A stretch of DNA of 64,000 nt from Citrobacter sp. FP75 (GCF_018342065.1 NZ_JAFDOE010000001.1:1488001-1552000), one strand, 5' to 3'; shown: positions 32,479 through 43,817, counted from the stretch's first letter. Translations and numbers: made by a program. The notes: generated from the sequence alone by a model not told the origin.

Positions 32479-33174
32479 ATGAGCGAAATTAAAGACGTTA
32501 TTGTTCAGGGACTGTGGAAAAACAACTCCGCGTTGGTACAGTTACTCGGCATGTGTCCGCTGCTTGCGGTCACCTCTACTGCCACCAATGCCCTCGGGCT
32601 GGGACTTGCCACGACGCTGGTTTTAACGCTAACCAACCTGACCATCTCCGCCCTGCGCCGCTGGACGCCGTCTGAGATTCGTATTCCAATCTACGTCATG
32701 ATCATCGCTTCAGTGGTCAGTGCCGTGCAGATGCTCATCAACGCCTACGCCTTTGGCCTGTATCAGTCTCTGGGGATCTTCATCCCACTGATTGTTACCA
32801 ACTGCATTGTGGTCGGCCGTGCCGAGGCTTTTGCGGCGAAAAAAGGCCCCGCACTCTCCGCTCTGGACGGTTTCTCCATTGGTATGGGGGCAACCTGTGC
32901 CATGTTTGTACTGGGTTCACTGCGCGAGATTATCGGTAACGGCACGCTGTTTGATGGTGCTGACGGCCTGCTGGGTAGCTGGGCCAAAGTACTGCGCGTT
33001 GAGATCTTCCACACTGACACGCCGTTCCTGTTAGCCATGCTGCCGCCAGGCGCGTTTATCGGGCTGGGGCTGATGCTGGCCGTGAAGTATCTTATTGACG
33101 AGAAGATGAAGAAACGTCGCGCGGAGGCTGCTGTGGCAGACACTCCGGCGGGTGAGACAGGGAATGTGTCATGA
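32479..33174 (+). CDS. rsxE: Electron transport complex subunit RsxE
   Basis: A 231-residue RnfE/NqrD-type membrane protein with six helices, an inverted-topology relative of Rsx[21 protein letters not shown] and [16 protein letters not shown] carry the paired cysteines. The end overlaps the nth start by four bases (ATGA), so nth is part of this transcript. Confidence 0.96.
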   Translation: MSEIKDVIVQGLWKNNSALVQLLGMCPLLAVTSTATNALGLGLATTLVLTLTNLTISALRRWTPSEIRIPIYVMIIASVVSAVQMLINAYAFGLYQSLGIFIPLIVTNCIVVGRAEAFAAKKGPALSALDGFSIGMGATCAMFVLGSLREIIGNGTLFDGADGLLGSWAKVLRVEIFHTDTPFLLAMLPPGAFIGLGLMLAVKYLIDEKMKKRRAEAAVADTPAGETGNVS

Positions 33175-33806
33175 ACAAAGCAAAACGGCTGGAAATACTG
33201 ACGCGTCTACGCGATAACAATCCGCACCCCACCACTGAACTCAATTTTACGTCGCCGTTTGAGCTGCTGATTTCCGTGCTGCTTTCAGCACAGGCGACCG
33301 ACGTCAGCGTCAATAAAGCAACGGCGAAGCTGTATCCCGTCGCCAATACCCCTGCCGCAATGCTGGAGCTCGGCGTTGAGGGCGTTAAGTCGTATATCAA
33401 AAAAATTGGTCTGTTCAACAGCAAAGCGGAAAACGTGATTAAGACCTGCCGCATTCTGCTCGAACAACATAATGGTGAGGTTCCGGAGGACAGAGCGGCA
33501 CTGGAAGCACTGCCAGGAGTCGGGCGTAAAACCGCCAACGTGGTGCTGAATACCGCCTTTGGCTGGCCAACCATCGCCGTGGATACCCATATTTTTCGGG
33601 TCTGTAATCGTACACAATTCGCACCAGGAAAAAACGTCGAGCAGGTCGAAGAAAAGTTGCTGAAAGTCGTTCCCGGTGAATTTAAAGTCGACTGCCATCA
33701 CTGGTTAATTCTTCATGGCCGCTACACCTGCATTGCCAGGAAGCCGCGCTGCGGCTCCTGTATCATTGAAGATCTCTGTGAATTTAAAGAGAAAGTCGAC
33801 ATCTGA
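33171..33806 (+). CDS. nth: Endonuclease III Nth
   Basis: A 211-residue DNA glycosylase/AP lyase removing oxidised pyrimidines. The helix-hairpin-helix [13 protein letters not shown] contains the catalytic lysine, the catalytic aspartate is in AVDTHIFRV, and four cysteines near the C-terminus (C-x6-C-x2-C-x5-C in [19 protein letters not shown]) hold a 4Fe-4S cluster. Coupling to the rsx genes links DNA repair and iron-sulfur redox. Followed by a strong terminator. Confidence 0.98.
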   Translation: MNKAKRLEILTRLRDNNPHPTTELNFTSPFELLISVLLSAQATDVSVNKATAKLYPVANTPAAMLELGVEGVKSYIKKIGLFNSKAENVIKTCRILLEQHNGEVPEDRAALEALPGVGRKTANVVLNTAFGWPTIAVDTHIFRVCNRTQFAPGKNVEQVEEKLLKVVPGEFKVDCHHWLILHGRYTCIARKPRCGSCIIEDLCEFKEKVDI

Positions 33807-33813
33807 TCAGAAG

Positions 33814-33837
33814 GGGTAACGCCCGTTACCCTTTTTT
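33814..33837 (+). terminator. Intrinsic terminator of the rsx-nth operon
   Basis: Stem GGGTAAC / GTTACCC, four-base loop and six Ts, 8 bases after the nth stop. Confidence 0.92.
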
Positions 33838-34419
33838 ACCATAACGATTAGTTATGCACTCCCCAGCCGTTTATCTCCCGACAATGATGCCGCGCTTAAG
33901 CACATATCTAATGTAATATTCTTGTCTATTAGCGCCTGAGCAGGTTAATCGTTTTTTTAGTAGTAGAAATTTCTATCCATACGTGAACAGGATCACATTG
34001 ATAACATCATGTTAAATATTTTTATATTCATAGTTAAAATTACAATCAAATGACCTGAACCCTGCGATTCGATACAAAACATTACACTGGCTATTTTTCA
34101 GATAATGGCCTATATCACTGGATTCAACGCTTAATAGCAGAACATATCGCCAATCTGCGGTTTTCGCCCCGGTTAAACAGTGTAAAAATCTGCCATTTTT
34201 CAAATGAAGAAATTTAACGCTAGATAACATTTCGCAGCCCCGACGATTTAACCAGATGGGATATATGTAACAGAGTATTACAAACCACTTGTCTGAATGG
34301 TCAAGATAGTGAACATTACTTGCCGTTTCCCCTCCCACTATAACAATCGGACGGATGAACTTGACTCATCACGTACCTGAACACCCCCGTTGATATGGGA
34401 TGTAAAAAAAGAGGTAAAA
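33838..34419. other. Long AT-rich region upstream of dtpA
   Basis: 582 bases without a supported gene. It is markedly AT-rich around 33880-34060. dtpA (tppB) in relatives is controlled by OmpR and peptide signals, so this probably holds the promoter and a long leader. A minus-strand 108-codon frame (34012-34338) lacks any recognisable domain and is more likely chance. Confidence 0.5.
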
Positions 34420-35925
34420 GTGTCTACTGCAAACAATAAACCAACTGAAAGCGTGAGTTTAAACGCCTTCAAACAACCAAAAGCGTTCTATCTCATTTTC
34501 TCAATTGAGCTGTGGGAACGTTTTGGCTACTACGGCCTGCAAGGGATTATGGCCGTCTACCTGGTAAAACAGCTGGGTATGTCAGAAGCGGATTCCATCA
34601 CTCTTTTCTCCTCCTTTAGCGCCCTGGTTTATGGTCTGGTTGCCATCGGCGGCTGGTTAGGTGATAAAGTTCTGGGAACGAAGCGTGTCATTATGCTGGG
34701 TGCCGTTGTTCTGGCCATCGGTTATGCACTGGTTGCATGGTCCGGTCACGATGCGGGTATCGTTTATATGGGTATGGCGGCCATCGCGGTCGGTAATGGC
34801 CTGTTTAAAGCAAACCCATCTTCCCTGCTCTCCACCTGCTATGCAAAAGATGACCCGCGTCTTGATGGTGCATTTACTATGTACTACATGTCCGTCAACA
34901 TCGGTTCATTCTTCTCGATGCTGGCAACGCCGTGGCTGGCAGCACGTTACGGCTGGAGCACCGCGTTCGCCCTGAGCGTCGTAGGTATGCTGATCACCGT
35001 TGTTAACTTCGCATTCTGCCAGCGCTGGGTTAAACAGTACGGTTCTAAACCTGATTTTGAGCCGATCAACTTCCGTAATCTGCTGCTGACTATTGCTGGC
35101 GTAGTGGTGTTGATCGCTATCGCGACATGGTTACTGCACAACCAGGGTATCGCACGTATGGTCCTGGGCGTCATTGCTCTGGGTATCGTGTTTATCTTCG
35201 GTAAAGAAGCTTTCGCCATGAAGGGTGCCGCGCGTCGTAAAATGATTGTCGCCTTCATTCTGATGCTGGAAGCGATTATCTTCTTCGTACTGTACAGCCA
35301 GATGCCGACGTCACTGAACTTCTTTGCGATTCGTAACGTTGAACACTCTATTCTGGGTATCGCGTTCGAACCTGAGCAGTACCAGGCGCTGAACCCGTTC
35401 TGGATCATCATCGGTAGCCCAATTCTTGCCGCTATCTATAACAAGATGGGTGACACTCTGCCGATGCCAACCAAGTTCGCTATTGGTATGGTGCTGTGTT
35501 CCGGTGCGTTCCTGATCCTGCCGCTGGGTGCAAAATTTGCGACTGACGCGGGCATCGTTTCTGTTAACTGGCTGATCATCTGCTATGGCCTGCAGAGTAT
35601 CGGTGAACTGATGATCTCCGGCCTGGGTCTGGCAATGGTGGCACAGCTGGTTCCACAGCGTCTGATGGGCTTCATCATGGGTAGCTGGTTCCTGACCACT
35701 GCCGGTGCCAACATCATCGGTGGTTACGTGGCTAACATGATGGCGGTCCCAGAGAACGTGACTGACCCGCTGATGTCCCTGGAAGTCTACGGCCGTGTGT
35801 TCCTGCAGATTGGTGTTGCAACGGCGGTTATCGCTGTTCTGATGCTGCTGACTGCGCCGAAACTGAACCGTATGACTCAGGACGACGAAGTAAGCGAGAA
35901 AGCCTCTAAGGCCGCGACAGCGTAA
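34420..35925 (+). CDS. dtpA: Dipeptide/tripeptide permease DtpA (TppB)
   Basis: A 501-residue proton-dependent oligopeptide transporter with 14 predicted helices. The PTR2 signature [10 protein letters not shown] lies near residues 26-35. It imports di- and tripeptides with protons. Translation begins at a GTG (sequence [19 protein letters not shown]) with GAGG six bases upstream, as in E. coli; the upstream ATG at 34390 is not used by the family. A terminator follows. Confidence 0.96.
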   Translation: MSTANNKPTESVSLNAFKQPKAFYLIFSIELWERFGYYGLQGIMAVYLVKQLGMSEADSITLFSSFSALVYGLVAIGGWLGDKVLGTKRVIMLGAVVLAIGYALVAWSGHDAGIVYMGMAAIAVGNGLFKANPSSLLSTCYAKDDPRLDGAFTMYYMSVNIGSFFSMLATPWLAARYGWSTAFALSVVGMLITVVNFAFCQRWVKQYGSKPDFEPINFRNLLLTIAGVVVLIAIATWLLHNQGIARMVLGVIALGIVFIFGKEAFAMKGAARRKMIVAFILMLEAIIFFVLYSQMPTSLNFFAIRNVEHSILGIAFEPEQYQALNPFWIIIGSPILAAIYNKMGDTLPMPTKFAIGMVLCSGAFLILPLGAKFATDAGIVSVNWLIICYGLQSIGELMISGLGLAMVAQLVPQRLMGFIMGSWFLTTAGANIIGGYVANMMAVPENVTDPLMSLEVYGRVFLQIGVATAVIAVLMLLTAPKLNRMTQDDEVSEKASKAATA

Positions 35926-35948
35926 TTCTCAGGGAAACTTATTTTCAG

Positions 35949-35979
35949 GCCGCTAACTGATGTTAGCGGCTTTTTTTTT
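35949..35979 (+). terminator. Intrinsic terminator after dtpA
   Basis: 9-bp stem GCCGCTAAC / GTTAGCGGC, TGAT loop, nine Ts. Confidence 0.95.
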
Positions 35980-36029
35980 GCCTGAGGTAGCACTACCATA
36001 CGATATACCTCAGCCAAAAGGAGTTACCG

Positions 36030-36635
36030 ATGAAACTGTTCTACAAACCGGGCGCTTGTTCTCTCGCTTCCCACATCACGCTGCGTGAAAGCGGTAAAGA
36101 TTTCACCCTGGATGGTGTTGATCTGATGAAGAAACGTCTGGAAAACGGCGATGATTTTTTCGCGGTAAACCCAAAAGGACAAGTTCCTGCTCTACTGCTG
36201 GACGACGGTACGCTACTGACCGAAGGCGTGGCCATCATGCAATATCTGGCCGACACGGTGCCAGACCGCCAACTCCTCGCCCCCACCAGCAGCCTCTCAC
36301 GCTATAAAACGCTGGAGTGGCTTAACTTTATTGCGACAGAACTGCATAAAGGCTTTACGCCATTGTTCCGTCCCGATACACCGGATGAGTACAAACCGAC
36401 CGTACGCGCGCTGCTGGAGAAAAAAATGCAGTATGTAAACGAGTCACTGAAGGACAATCCATGGATCTGTGGTCAGCGCTTTTCCATTGCGGATGCCTAT
36501 CTGTTTACCGTGCTACGTTGGGCGTATGCCGTAAAATTGAATATGGAAGGATTAAGCCATATCGAGGCTTATATGACACGCATGGCTGAGCGTCCAGCGG
36601 TGGCCGCTGCGCTTAAAGCGGAAGGGTTGAAGTAA
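36030..36635 (+). CDS. gstA: Glutathione S-transferase GstA (beta class)
   Basis: A 201-residue bacterial beta-class GST. The N-terminal thioredoxin-like domain includes [16 protein letters not shown] with the catalytic C10, and an all-helical domain follows from about residue 88. It conjugates glutathione to electrophiles and helps against oxidative stress. The ribosome-binding site AAGGAG is strong. Confidence 0.96.
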   Translation: MKLFYKPGACSLASHITLRESGKDFTLDGVDLMKKRLENGDDFFAVNPKGQVPALLLDDGTLLTEGVAIMQYLADTVPDRQLLAPTSSLSRYKTLEWLNFIATELHKGFTPLFRPDTPDEYKPTVRALLEKKMQYVNESLKDNPWICGQRFSIADAYLFTVLRWAYAVKLNMEGLSHIEAYMTRMAERPAVAAALKAEGLK

Positions 36636-36642
36636 CTATTGT

Positions 36643-36714
36643 TGTCGGGTGGCGCTAACGCTTACCCGACCTACAGCCAAATGTAGGCCCGATAAGCGTA
36701 AGCGCCATCGGGCA
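36643..36714. repeat. BIME (paired REP elements) between gstA and pdxY
   Basis: Two inverted REP-like units: GTCGGGTGGCGCTAACGCTT on the left and a right-hand unit (about 36687-36714) containing CCGATAAGCGTAAGCGCC, ending ATCGGGC. It fills the convergent spacer and likely ends both transcripts. Confidence 0.85.
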
Positions 36715-36720
36715 ATTCAC

Positions 36721-37581
36721 TCAGAGCAGCGTGGCGCTGAAATAGTGTTCGGGTTTAGCAATACGATCCTGCGCGGCAACCACCTGCAGTTCATACTCAT
36801 GCATCTCTTTGGTGGCAATCATAATCTCGTACACTGCCGCCGTCACATGTTCAAGTGCTTGCTGCACCGTCGCGCCCTGTAACAGTTTCACCAGCAGCAA
36901 ACCGCTGGTCACGTCACCGACGCCGACAGGTTGACGCGTGCCAAAATCAACTAACGGACGGCTGATATGCCATGCCTGCTCAGCGGTGACCAGCAGCATC
37001 TCGAAACGGTCGGGGCTCATCCCCGCACGGGCAAGATGCTTCACCAGCACGACTTCTGGCCCCTGGGCAATCAGTTCACGCGCCGCTAACACCGCCTCAT
37101 TGACGTTGTTCACCGCATGTTCACAGAGAATCTCAAGCTCGACCAAATTAGGTGCGATAACATCGCTGGCCGGTAATGCATGGCACACGTGGAACTCGGC
37201 GACACCCGGCGCCACGATACAGCCTTTTTCCGGATGCCCCATTACAGGATCGCAGAAATACTTTGCCTGAGGATTAGCAGCCTTCACCTGGCGGACAATC
37301 CCCAAAATATGTTCGCCCTGCTCTGCAGAACCGAGGTATCCACTCAGTACCGCATCACACGTCTTGAGTTTGTCGATATCGGCAATACCCTGGACGATGT
37401 CTGTGAGGTGGCTGGGCGGCATCACGCAGCCTGTCCATTTGCCATATTGCGTGTGGTTGGAAAACTGAACGGTATTAAGAGGCCATACGTTAGCACCAAG
37501 ACGGCGCATCGGAAATTCTGCTGCACTATTGCCCGCATGACCAAAAACAACGTGGGACTGGATGGCGAGGATATTTTTCAT
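36721..37581 (-). CDS. pdxY: Pyridoxal kinase PdxY
   Basis: A 286-residue ribokinase-superfamily kinase that phosphorylates pyridoxal in the B6 salvage pathway. [12 protein letters not shown] near residue 220 carries the catalytic aspartate and anion hole; [16 protein letters not shown] near the start forms the substrate pocket. The start giving MKNILAIQS is used; a longer frame has no family match. It lies downstream of tyrS in the pdxH-tyrS-pdxY group. Confidence 0.96.
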   Translation of the reverse strand: MKNILAIQSHVVFGHAGNSAAEFPMRRLGANVWPLNTVQFSNHTQYGKWTGCVMPPSHLTDIVQGIADIDKLKTCDAVLSGYLGSAEQGEHILGIVRQVKAANPQAKYFCDPVMGHPEKGCIVAPGVAEFHVCHALPASDVIAPNLVELEILCEHAVNNVNEAVLAARELIAQGPEVVLVKHLARAGMSPDRFEMLLVTAEQAWHISRPLVDFGTRQPVGVGDVTSGLLLVKLLQGATVQQALEHVTAAVYEIMIATKEMHEYELQVVAAQDRIAKPEHYFSATLL

Positions 37582-37637
37582 TTTTTTTACCCGAACAAAA
37601 ATAAGGGAGTGATTTCTCACTCCCATTACTTAACGCA

Positions 37638-38912
37638 TTATTTCCAACAAATTAGACAATAGTTCTTTTTGCCACGGCGCAATAAGGTGTAACGACCGAA
37701 CAAAATATCACTGTCCTGGAAGAAATATTCCGGATCAGACTGCTTCTCGCCGTTGATGGTCACCGCATTCGACGCGATGGTCTTACGCGCCTGGCCGCGA
37801 GACGGTTGCAGCTCGGAATCAACCAGCGCCTGCATCAGATCGGCACCTTTGTCCATTTCAATCATCGGTACGCCATCTTGCGCGAGCTGTTCGAAATCTG
37901 CTTCGCTGAGATCGTTCAAGTTACCGTTGAACAGGCTTTCGGTAATGCGTTTCGCCGCCACCAGACCTTCTTCACCGTGAACCAGACGCGTAACCTGCTC
38001 CGCCAGAACATACTGGGCACGTGGTGCTTTACCGCTGTTCTTGTCTTCTTCTTCCAGCGCATTGATCTCTTCAATATCCATGAAAGTGAAGAATTTAAGG
38101 AAGCGATAGACGTCAGCATCGGCGGTGTTAATCCAGAACTGGTAGAACTTGTACGGACTGGTTTTCTTCGGATCCAACCAGACTGCGCCGCCTTCCGTTT
38201 TACCGAATTTAGTCCCGTCTGCTTTGGTGATCAGCGGAACCGTCAGGCCGAACACCTGGTTCTGGTGCAAACGGCGGGTCAGATCGATACCGGAGGTAAT
38301 GTTACCCCACTGATCAGAGCCCCCAATTTGCAACGCCACGCCGTGCAGTTTGTTCAGGCAGGCGAAGTCGTACCCTTGCAGCAGGTTGTAAGAAAACTCG
38401 GTAAAGGAGATCCCCTGATCGTCACGGTTCAGACGCTGCTTCACCGCTTCTTTGTTGATCATCTGGTTCACAGAGAAATGCTTGCCGATATCACGCAGGA
38501 AAGTCAGTACGTTCATACCGCCAAACCAGTCGTAGTTGTTCGCAGCAATTGCAGAGTTGTCGCCACAGTCGAAATCGAGGAACGGCGCAACCTGTTTGCG
38601 GATTTTATCCACCCACTGCTGCACGGTATCTTCGGTATTCAGTTTACGCTCGGCGGCTTTAAAGCTCGGGTCACCAATCAGACCGGTTGCACCACCTACC
38701 AGTGCGACAGGCTTGTGGCCCGCCTGCTGGAAGCGTTTCAGGCATAACAATGGAACCAGATGCCCCAAATGCAAGCTGTCAGCGGTAGGATCGAAGCCGC
38801 AATAGAGCGCGATCGGGCCTTGCGCCAGTCGCTCTGCTAACGCTTCCTCGTCCGTCACCTGGGCCACCAGCCCCCGCTCTTGCAATTGTTTAATCAAGTT
38901 ACTGCTTGCCAT
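37638..38912 (-). CDS. tyrS: Tyrosyl-tRNA synthetase TyrS
   Basis: A 424-residue class I aminoacyl-tRNA synthetase. The HIGH motif appears as HLGHL in [16 protein letters not shown] appears as KFGKT, and a C-terminal S4 RNA-binding domain covers about the last 70 residues. It charges tRNA(Tyr). The start [14 protein letters not shown] matches the family. Between it and upstream pdxH is a hairpin that may modulate read-through. Confidence 0.98.
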   Translation of the reverse strand: MASSNLIKQLQERGLVAQVTDEEALAERLAQGPIALYCGFDPTADSLHLGHLVPLLCLKRFQQAGHKPVALVGGATGLIGDPSFKAAERKLNTEDTVQQWVDKIRKQVAPFLDFDCGDNSAIAANNYDWFGGMNVLTFLRDIGKHFSVNQMINKEAVKQRLNRDDQGISFTEFSYNLLQGYDFACLNKLHGVALQIGGSDQWGNITSGIDLTRRLHQNQVFGLTVPLITKADGTKFGKTEGGAVWLDPKKTSPYKFYQFWINTADADVYRFLKFFTFMDIEEINALEEEDKNSGKAPRAQYVLAEQVTRLVHGEEGLVAAKRITESLFNGNLNDLSEADFEQLAQDGVPMIEMDKGADLMQALVDSELQPSRGQARKTIASNAVTINGEKQSDPEYFFQDSDILFGRYTLLRRGKKNYCLICWK

Positions 38913-38982
38913 CAAAATCTCCATGTATAAAACGACTGCACCTTTGCCGGTACACGACTTTTCGCCTGATGCGAAAGAGACA

Positions 38983-39018
38983 TAGAATAAAGCGCCGGAT
39001 TGTTCAGTACCAGCGCTT
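38983..39018 (-). terminator. Possible partial terminator between pdxH and tyrS
   Basis: On the minus strand AAGCGC...GCGCTT closes a hairpin with an additional GG/CC pair and a mismatch, followed by the U-rich UUUAUUCU. In relatives tyrS can be read from pdxH, so this could be leaky. Confidence 0.4.
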
Positions 39019-39038
39019 AAAACAAGAATTTTGCATCT

Positions 39039-39695
39039 TTAGGGTGCCAGACGATCGATTTTCCACGTGTTATCTTCACGCTGGTATAAAAAACGATCGT
39101 GTAAGCGGTTTTCGCCGCCCTGCCAGAACTCCATTTGCTCAATGCTCACACGAAAGCCCCCCCAGAAACTCGGCAACGGAACTTCCCCTTGCTGAAACTT
39201 CTGCTTCAGTTCAAGAAATTTACTTTCAAGAATACCGCGCGCGGAGATACGACTGGACTGTTTTGATACCCAGGCGCCAATCTGGCTGTCACGAGGACGA
39301 CTGTGGAAATACTTCACCACTTCGAGCGTGGAAAGACGTTCGGCCTTGCCGATAACCATCACCTGCCGTTCCAGCGTATGCCAGGGGAACAGCAGGCTAA
39401 TGCGAGGATTGTGCTCAATCTGGTGCGCCTTACGGCTGCCCATGTTGGTATAAAACACCAACCCCTTGTCATCATAATGTTTGAGCAGCACGATGCGCTG
39501 GTACGGCTGACCGTTCTCATCAACGGTGGCGACGACCATGGCGGTAGGATCGGCGAGTTTGGCGTCACAGGCTTGCCCCAGCCAGCGCTCAAAAAGCGCA
39601 AGCGGCTCGGCGGGAAGATCGCGGCGGCGAAGACCGCCTTTCGTGTATTCACGGCGCAGATGCGCGATTTGCTGCAATTCGTCGTTATCAGACAT
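39039..39695 (-). CDS. pdxH: Pyridoxamine 5'-phosphate oxidase PdxH
   Basis: A 218-residue FMN enzyme making pyridoxal 5'-phosphate from pyridoxine or pyridoxamine phosphate with oxygen. [20 protein letters not shown] and the C-terminal [25 protein letters not shown] are diagnostic of the family. First gene of the pdxH-tyrS-pdxY set, so B6 metabolism and tyrosine charging are grouped. Confidence 0.97.
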   Translation of the reverse strand: MSDNDELQQIAHLRREYTKGGLRRRDLPAEPLALFERWLGQACDAKLADPTAMVVATVDENGQPYQRIVLLKHYDDKGLVFYTNMGSRKAHQIEHNPRISLLFPWHTLERQVMVIGKAERLSTLEVVKYFHSRPRDSQIGAWVSKQSSRISARGILESKFLELKQKFQQGEVPLPSFWGGFRVSIEQMEFWQGGENRLHDRFLYQREDNTWKIDRLAP

Positions 39696-39755
39696 GATGT
39701 TTGGGCTACGGATTGTCAGTGGGTGGCGCTATTGTGCGCCGCCCAGGTGAAAATC

Positions 39756-40079
39756 TCAACGCTTCGGGTTCTGTAACTGACAGTTATTTAACACAACTCT
39801 GTCACGTTTGTAGACCGTCGCGCTGTCTCCTTTAGACCAGAAGACGTAGATGCCATCGGTGTACCGTGCGCCCGATGCCGATACACCCTGTTTAAGATTT
39901 ACTAACTGGTTATCATAAACAAAGCTCGCCGTTTGTTGGGTATTATTCAATTTCACGGTCAGCGGTTTTTCGTCACAACGGTATTCGAGGGTATCCGTTT
40001 GCATACGCTCGACAAATTGGTTGTAGACACTACAACCGGTAAGCAGTACCGGCAAACATACCAATAACAGTTTTTTCAT
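39756..40079 (-). CDS. mliC: Membrane-bound C-type lysozyme inhibitor MliC (YdhA)
   Basis: A 107-residue lipoprotein. The signal peptide has the lipobox LLTGC with C16 as lipidated residue; the mature part has the MliC beta-barrel with [20 protein letters not shown] and [13 protein letters not shown]. It inhibits host c-type lysozyme from the outer membrane. It is downstream of anmK, in the same direction. Confidence 0.95.
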   Translation of the reverse strand: MKKLLLVCLPVLLTGCSVYNQFVERMQTDTLEYRCDEKPLTVKLNNTQQTASFVYDNQLVNLKQGVSASGARYTDGIYVFWSKGDSATVYKRDRVVLNNCQLQNPKR

Positions 40080-40108
40080 AGCCCTATCCTGAAGACATTC
40101 CTGGTCCC

Positions 40109-40128
40109 GGAGGGTGATAACACCCTCC
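40109..40128. repeat. Hairpin between anmK and mliC
   Basis: Perfect 8-bp stem GGAGGGTG / CACCCTCC with ATAA loop, 30 bases before mliC. No U-run follows on either strand, so termination is doubtful; it could stabilise or structure the mliC leader. Confidence 0.6.
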
Positions 40129-40172
40129 CTAACATCCCTAGTTTACCGGCATTGTCGCCAGGATAATTTCAG

Positions 40173-41294
40173 TTAACTCTGAGTTCGCGGATTTGCAGGG
40201 AAAATAGCGCCTAAAACGCTGGGCTCTGCCGCACCGGTTACTGAGGGTAAATTGCCCGGCAATCCCGCCAAAGTTCGCCACGCCAGCCAGGCAAAGGCTA
40301 GCGCTTCCATATCATCACCGCTAATGCCAGCCTCATCGGTAGAGGTGACCTCTGTACCCGGCAACAATGCCGCCAGGCGCATCATCAACAACGGATTACG
40401 GCTTCCTCCGCCACACACCATCAACCGCTCGCAACCGCCGCTTAACAAAACCTGCTCGGATATGGTCACGGCCGTGAGTTCGGCAAGCGTCGCCTGCACA
40501 TCGCGTGGTGCCATCCCCGGAAACTGCGCCAGATGACGTTCTATCCAGCCGTAATTAAAGTACTCGCGACCAGTGCTTTTGGGTGCCGGTGCAGAAAAAT
40601 AGGGATCGCTCAGCATACTTTGCAACAAAGGAAGAATCACCGTTCCTTCGCAGGCCCACTGCGCGTCTTTGTCGTAGGGTTGTCCACATTGCCGCCAGAT
40701 CCAGGCGTCCATCAGCATATTACCCGGTCCGGTGTCGTATCCCCGTACCGGCTGCTTTGGAATCAGCAAAGACAAATTAGCAATACCGCCGATATTCAAC
40801 ACCATTCGACGCTCCGTTGGATGCGCCAGCAGCGCCTGATGGAAAGCCGGAACTAACGGCGCTCCCTGCCCGCCCAGCGCCATATCACGCCGGCGAAAAT
40901 CACCAACGACGGTAATTCCGGTACGCGCCACGATCTGGTTGTTGTCACCAATTTGCAGCGTATGCGGCGCGCTGCCCGTCGGCTCATGCCAGACGGTTTG
41001 ACCATGGCAGCCTATCGCGACGATATCCTGCGGCTTTAATTTTTGCTGCGCCAGCAGCGCATTTACCGCCTCGGCAAACAGACGGCCCAATTGCGTGTCC
41101 AGTTGACCATACTGCGACAGCGTGAGCTGCTGCCCTTGACAGATATCGAGGATGGCCTGTTTCAAATGGATGGGGATGGGCAAGGTCAGACTCGCCTGCT
41201 GCGCGACCATCGTTTCATCTATTGCCGCCAGCACAACATCAACACCATCAAGGCTGGTTCCAGACATAACACCGATAAAACGGCCCGATTTCAT
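40173..41294 (-). CDS. anmK: Anhydro-N-acetylmuramic acid kinase AnmK
   Basis: A 373-residue sugar kinase with [12 protein letters not shown] near the N-terminus for ATP and substrate binding. It hydrolyses and phosphorylates 1,6-anhydro-MurNAc from cell-wall turnover to MurNAc-6-phosphate. The ASKHA-like C-terminal [13 protein letters not shown] motif is intact. Sits divergent from slyB. Confidence 0.97.
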   Translation of the reverse strand: MKSGRFIGVMSGTSLDGVDVVLAAIDETMVAQQASLTLPIPIHLKQAILDICQGQQLTLSQYGQLDTQLGRLFAEAVNALLAQQKLKPQDIVAIGCHGQTVWHEPTGSAPHTLQIGDNNQIVARTGITVVGDFRRRDMALGGQGAPLVPAFHQALLAHPTERRMVLNIGGIANLSLLIPKQPVRGYDTGPGNMLMDAWIWRQCGQPYDKDAQWACEGTVILPLLQSMLSDPYFSAPAPKSTGREYFNYGWIERHLAQFPGMAPRDVQATLAELTAVTISEQVLLSGGCERLMVCGGGSRNPLLMMRLAALLPGTEVTSTDEAGISGDDMEALAFAWLAWRTLAGLPGNLPSVTGAAEPSVLGAIFPANPRTQS

Positions 41295-41425
41295 ACGTCA
41301 TCCTTTTAGACAAGTTAGCCTTGACACTCAACCATAAAGTGCTAATTAATTCCATGCTTCGTTGATGATTTTTAATGGCAAATCATGACAATGGTCGCTT
41401 AATTACATCAATTATATGAATGATT

Positions 41426-41442
41426 CGTTTATACTCGGTTGA
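41426..41442 (+). promoter_or_regulatory. Candidate PhoP box upstream of slyB
   Basis: CGTTTA-TACTC-GGTTGA resembles the PhoP direct repeat, 126 bases before slyB. slyB is a PhoP-regulated gene in E. coli and Salmonella. The spacing to a possible -10 (CATATT, 41464-41469) is longer than usual, so the assignment is tentative. Confidence 0.4.
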
Positions 41443-41567
41443 TCCGATTTCGGTTAAGATTTTCATATTGCTCCAGTAGAACATGTGACCTTAGGCTCAC
41501 AAATGCCATATAATTGAACCATGAAGGGTGCTCTATTAGCGTTTCGTGGTGTAAAGGAGAGTTATAA

Positions 41568-42035
41568 ATGATTAAACGTGCACTGATTGTTTCATTAATG
41601 GGATTATCTTTAGCGGGTTGCGTTAACAACGATAGTCTTTCAGGTGACGTGTATACCGCATCCGAAGCGAAACAGGTTCAGAACGTGACCTACGGTACGA
41701 TCGTTCATGTTCGTCCGGTGCAAATTCAGGGTGGTGATGACGCTAACGTGATCGGCGCTATCGGTGGTGCGGTGCTCGGTGGATTCCTCGGTAACACCGT
41801 CGGCGGCGGTACCGGTCGTTCATTAGCCACGGCGGCAGGTGCGGTTGCGGGCGGGGTTGCAGGTCAAAGCGTGCAGGGTGCGATGAATAAAACCCAGGGT
41901 GTGGAACTGGAAATCCGTAAGGATGACGGTAACACCATCATGGTGGTGCAGAAACAAGGCGCAACCAAATTCGCTTCGGGCCAGCGTGTTGTGATGGCGA
42001 GCAACGGCCGCGAAGTTACCGTTTCTCCGCGCTAA
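41568..42035 (+). CDS. slyB: Outer-membrane lipoprotein SlyB
   Basis: A 155-residue lipoprotein with lipobox LSLAGC (lipidated C18). A glycine-zipper membrane segment, rich in GG and GxxxG (about residues 64-105), follows, then a small C-terminal domain. SlyB helps maintain the outer membrane under PhoPQ stress. AAAGGAG precedes the ATG. Confidence 0.96.
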   Translation: MIKRALIVSLMGLSLAGCVNNDSLSGDVYTASEAKQVQNVTYGTIVHVRPVQIQGGDDANVIGAIGGAVLGGFLGNTVGGGTGRSLATAAGAVAGGVAGQSVQGAMNKTQGVELEIRKDDGNTIMVVQKQGATKFASGQRVVMASNGREVTVSPR

Positions 42036-42080
42036 TCGAATTTACGTGTGGTCATGACCGGCCACACGTAGATTTTCGCA

Positions 42081-42521
42081 TCAGCCCTGCGACTGTAGCT
42101 CAATGATGTTGTGTTCCAGTCGGGCAACCAGCTTAATCAGCAGATTAATTTCCTCCGTTGAAATCCCTTCCAGAATCTCACCGCGCGTTTTGTTGATTAC
42201 CGCTTCCATATCAGCAATCAGCGGTTCGGCTTTCTCCGTCAGTTTAATTCGCTTTGCCCGACGATCGCTGGCGCAAGTCTGTCGTGAAATGAGTCCTTTT
42301 TCTTCCAGTTGGTCAAGCGTACGCACCAGTGAAGGCTGCTCAATACCAATCGCTTTAGCCAGCTGAATCTGCGATTGATCCGGCGGCAACTGATGAATGT
42401 TGTGCAGCGTAACCCAATGCGTCTGCGTCAACTCCAGAGGTTTTAGGCGATGGTCAATCAGAGCACGCCAAATGCGCACCAACCGTGCCAGATCAGAACC
42501 TAGTGGCGATTCCAATTTCAT
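42081..42521 (-). CDS. slyA: MarR-family regulator SlyA
   Basis: A 146-residue winged-helix dimer. [20 protein letters not shown] is the DNA-recognition region, followed by the wing ([10 protein letters not shown]). SlyA counters H-NS silencing and controls virulence and envelope genes. The start [13 protein letters not shown] with GGAG upstream is used. The C-terminus ([16 protein letters not shown]) resembles Salmonella more than E. coli. Confidence 0.96.
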   Translation of the reverse strand: MKLESPLGSDLARLVRIWRALIDHRLKPLELTQTHWVTLHNIHQLPPDQSQIQLAKAIGIEQPSLVRTLDQLEEKGLISRQTCASDRRAKRIKLTEKAEPLIADMEAVINKTRGEILEGISTEEINLLIKLVARLEHNIIELQSQG

Positions 42522-42714
42522 CTCCTTATAATTAGCTTGCTAAGTTATTGTGCTGATTTTAGAATAGTGTGCAGCATTTATATTCCCAAAACAAATGTAT
42601 TGCCAAATTTGCTTACCGGATGACATTTTTTCAGACATTATGCGTTAAAGAGACGTATTGTCCCTTTTTTTGCTAAACCTATAGCAACGCTCTCTTCCGC
42701 CAAGGATTTTACCC

Positions 42715-42951
42715 GTGAAGTTTATGTTTAATGCAACAGGATTGCCCCTACAAGATTTAATGATCGGTGCATCTGTCTACTTTCCTCCACTTTTCAAAGC
42801 GTTTATCCCCGGGTTTATCCTCTGGCTTGTTGTTCATCGCCTGCTACGCGACTGGATGTATTCCGGCGAAATCTGGCATCCCTTGTTAATGGATTTGTCG
42901 CTCTTTGCGCTTTGCGTGTGTCTGGGCTTTGTTATGCTGATTGCGTGGTGA
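42715..42951 (+). CDS. ydhI: DUF1656 inner-membrane protein YdhI (AaeX-like)
   Basis: A 78-residue membrane protein with two helices, full match to YdhI. Translation starts at GTG, with AAGGA 8-12 bases upstream. It is the small first member of an AaeX-AaeA-AaeB-like efflux set with ydhJ and ydhK; ydhJ begins two bases after its stop. Confidence 0.93.
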   Translation: MKFMFNATGLPLQDLMIGASVYFPPLFKAFIPGFILWLVVHRLLRDWMYSGEIWHPLLMDLSLFALCVCLGFVMLIAW

Positions 42952-42953
42952 TT

Positions 42954-43817
42954 ATGTCGCTCAAAACCATCAAATACTTCTCCACTATTATAGTCGCTAT
43001 TGCCGCCGTTCTCGCGGGGTGGTGGATGTGGAATTATTATATGCAGTCCCCCTGGACGCGCGACGGCAAAGTTCGCGCGGAGCAGGTCAGTATCACGCCG
43101 CAGGTTTCCGGAAGCATCACCAACCTCAATATTAAAGATAATCAGTTTGTTAATGCTGGCGACGTGCTGTTTGTTATCGATAAGACGCCGTTTCAGATTG
43201 CGGAACTGAATGCGCAGGCGCAGCTGGCCAAAGCGCAGTCCGATCTGGCAAAGGCCAACAACGAAGCCAATCGCCGCCGCCATCTGTCGCAAAATTATAT
43301 CTCTGCCGAGGATCTGGACACGGCCAACCTCAATGTAAAAGCGATGCAGGCGAGCGTTGGGGCCGCTGAGGCCAGTTTGCAACAGGCCCGGTGGCAACTG
43401 ACTCAAACGGAAGTAAAAGCACCGGTCGCCGGTTGGGTGACAAATCTCTCTACGCGCCGTGGTGATTACGCGACTACCGGTAAGCCCCTGTTTGCCCTGG
43501 TCGACAGCCACTCATTTTATGTGATGGGATATTTTGAAGAAACCAAGCTCCGCCATATTCGTGAGGGCGCACCGGCGTTGATTACGCTGTACAGTGGTAA
43601 CGTAAAGTTACAGGGTCACGTTTCCAGCATTGGCCGTGCCATTTACGATCAAAGCGTGGAGAGTGACTCCGGCCTGATACCCGATATCAAACCAAACGTA
43701 CCGTGGGTACGACTGGCGCAACGGGTGCCCGTGCGTATCGAGTTTGACGCTCTACCGCACGATGTCACGCTGGTTTCGGGCACAACCTGTAGCGTGTCCA
43801 TCGGTCAGCAAAAATGA
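42954..43817 (+). CDS. ydhJ: HlyD/AaeA-family membrane fusion protein YdhJ
   Basis: A 287-residue periplasmic adaptor: membrane anchor at about 8-28 ([17 protein letters not shown]), biotinyl-lipoyl half-motifs ([14 protein letters not shown] and [14 protein letters not shown]) and an alpha-helical hairpin from about 83 to 140. It would link YdhK to an outer-membrane channel, exporting aromatic acids or similar compounds. Start [12 protein letters not shown] matches the family. Overlaps ydhK by 4 bases. Confidence 0.95.
   Translation: MSLKTIKYFSTIIVAIAAVLAGWWMWNYYMQSPWTRDGKVRAEQVSITPQVSGSITNLNIKDNQFVNAGDVLFVIDKTPFQIAELNAQAQLAKAQSDLAKANNEANRRRHLSQNYISAEDLDTANLNVKAMQASVGAAEASLQQARWQLTQTEVKAPVAGWVTNLSTRRGDYATTGKPLFALVDSHSFYVMGYFEETKLRHIREGAPALITLYSGNVKLQGHVSSIGRAIYDQSVESDSGLIPDIKPNVPWVRLAQRVPVRIEFDALPHDVTLVSGTTCSVSIGQQK

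Noticed and set aside
34012..34338. 108-codon minus-strand frame upstream of dtpA
   Set aside because: No recognisable domain, no good ribosome-binding site, AT-rich spacer composition; more likely chance.
37806..38747. 313-codon plus-strand frame opposite tyrS
   Set aside because: Antisense of the highly conserved tyrS; no start signals and no domain.
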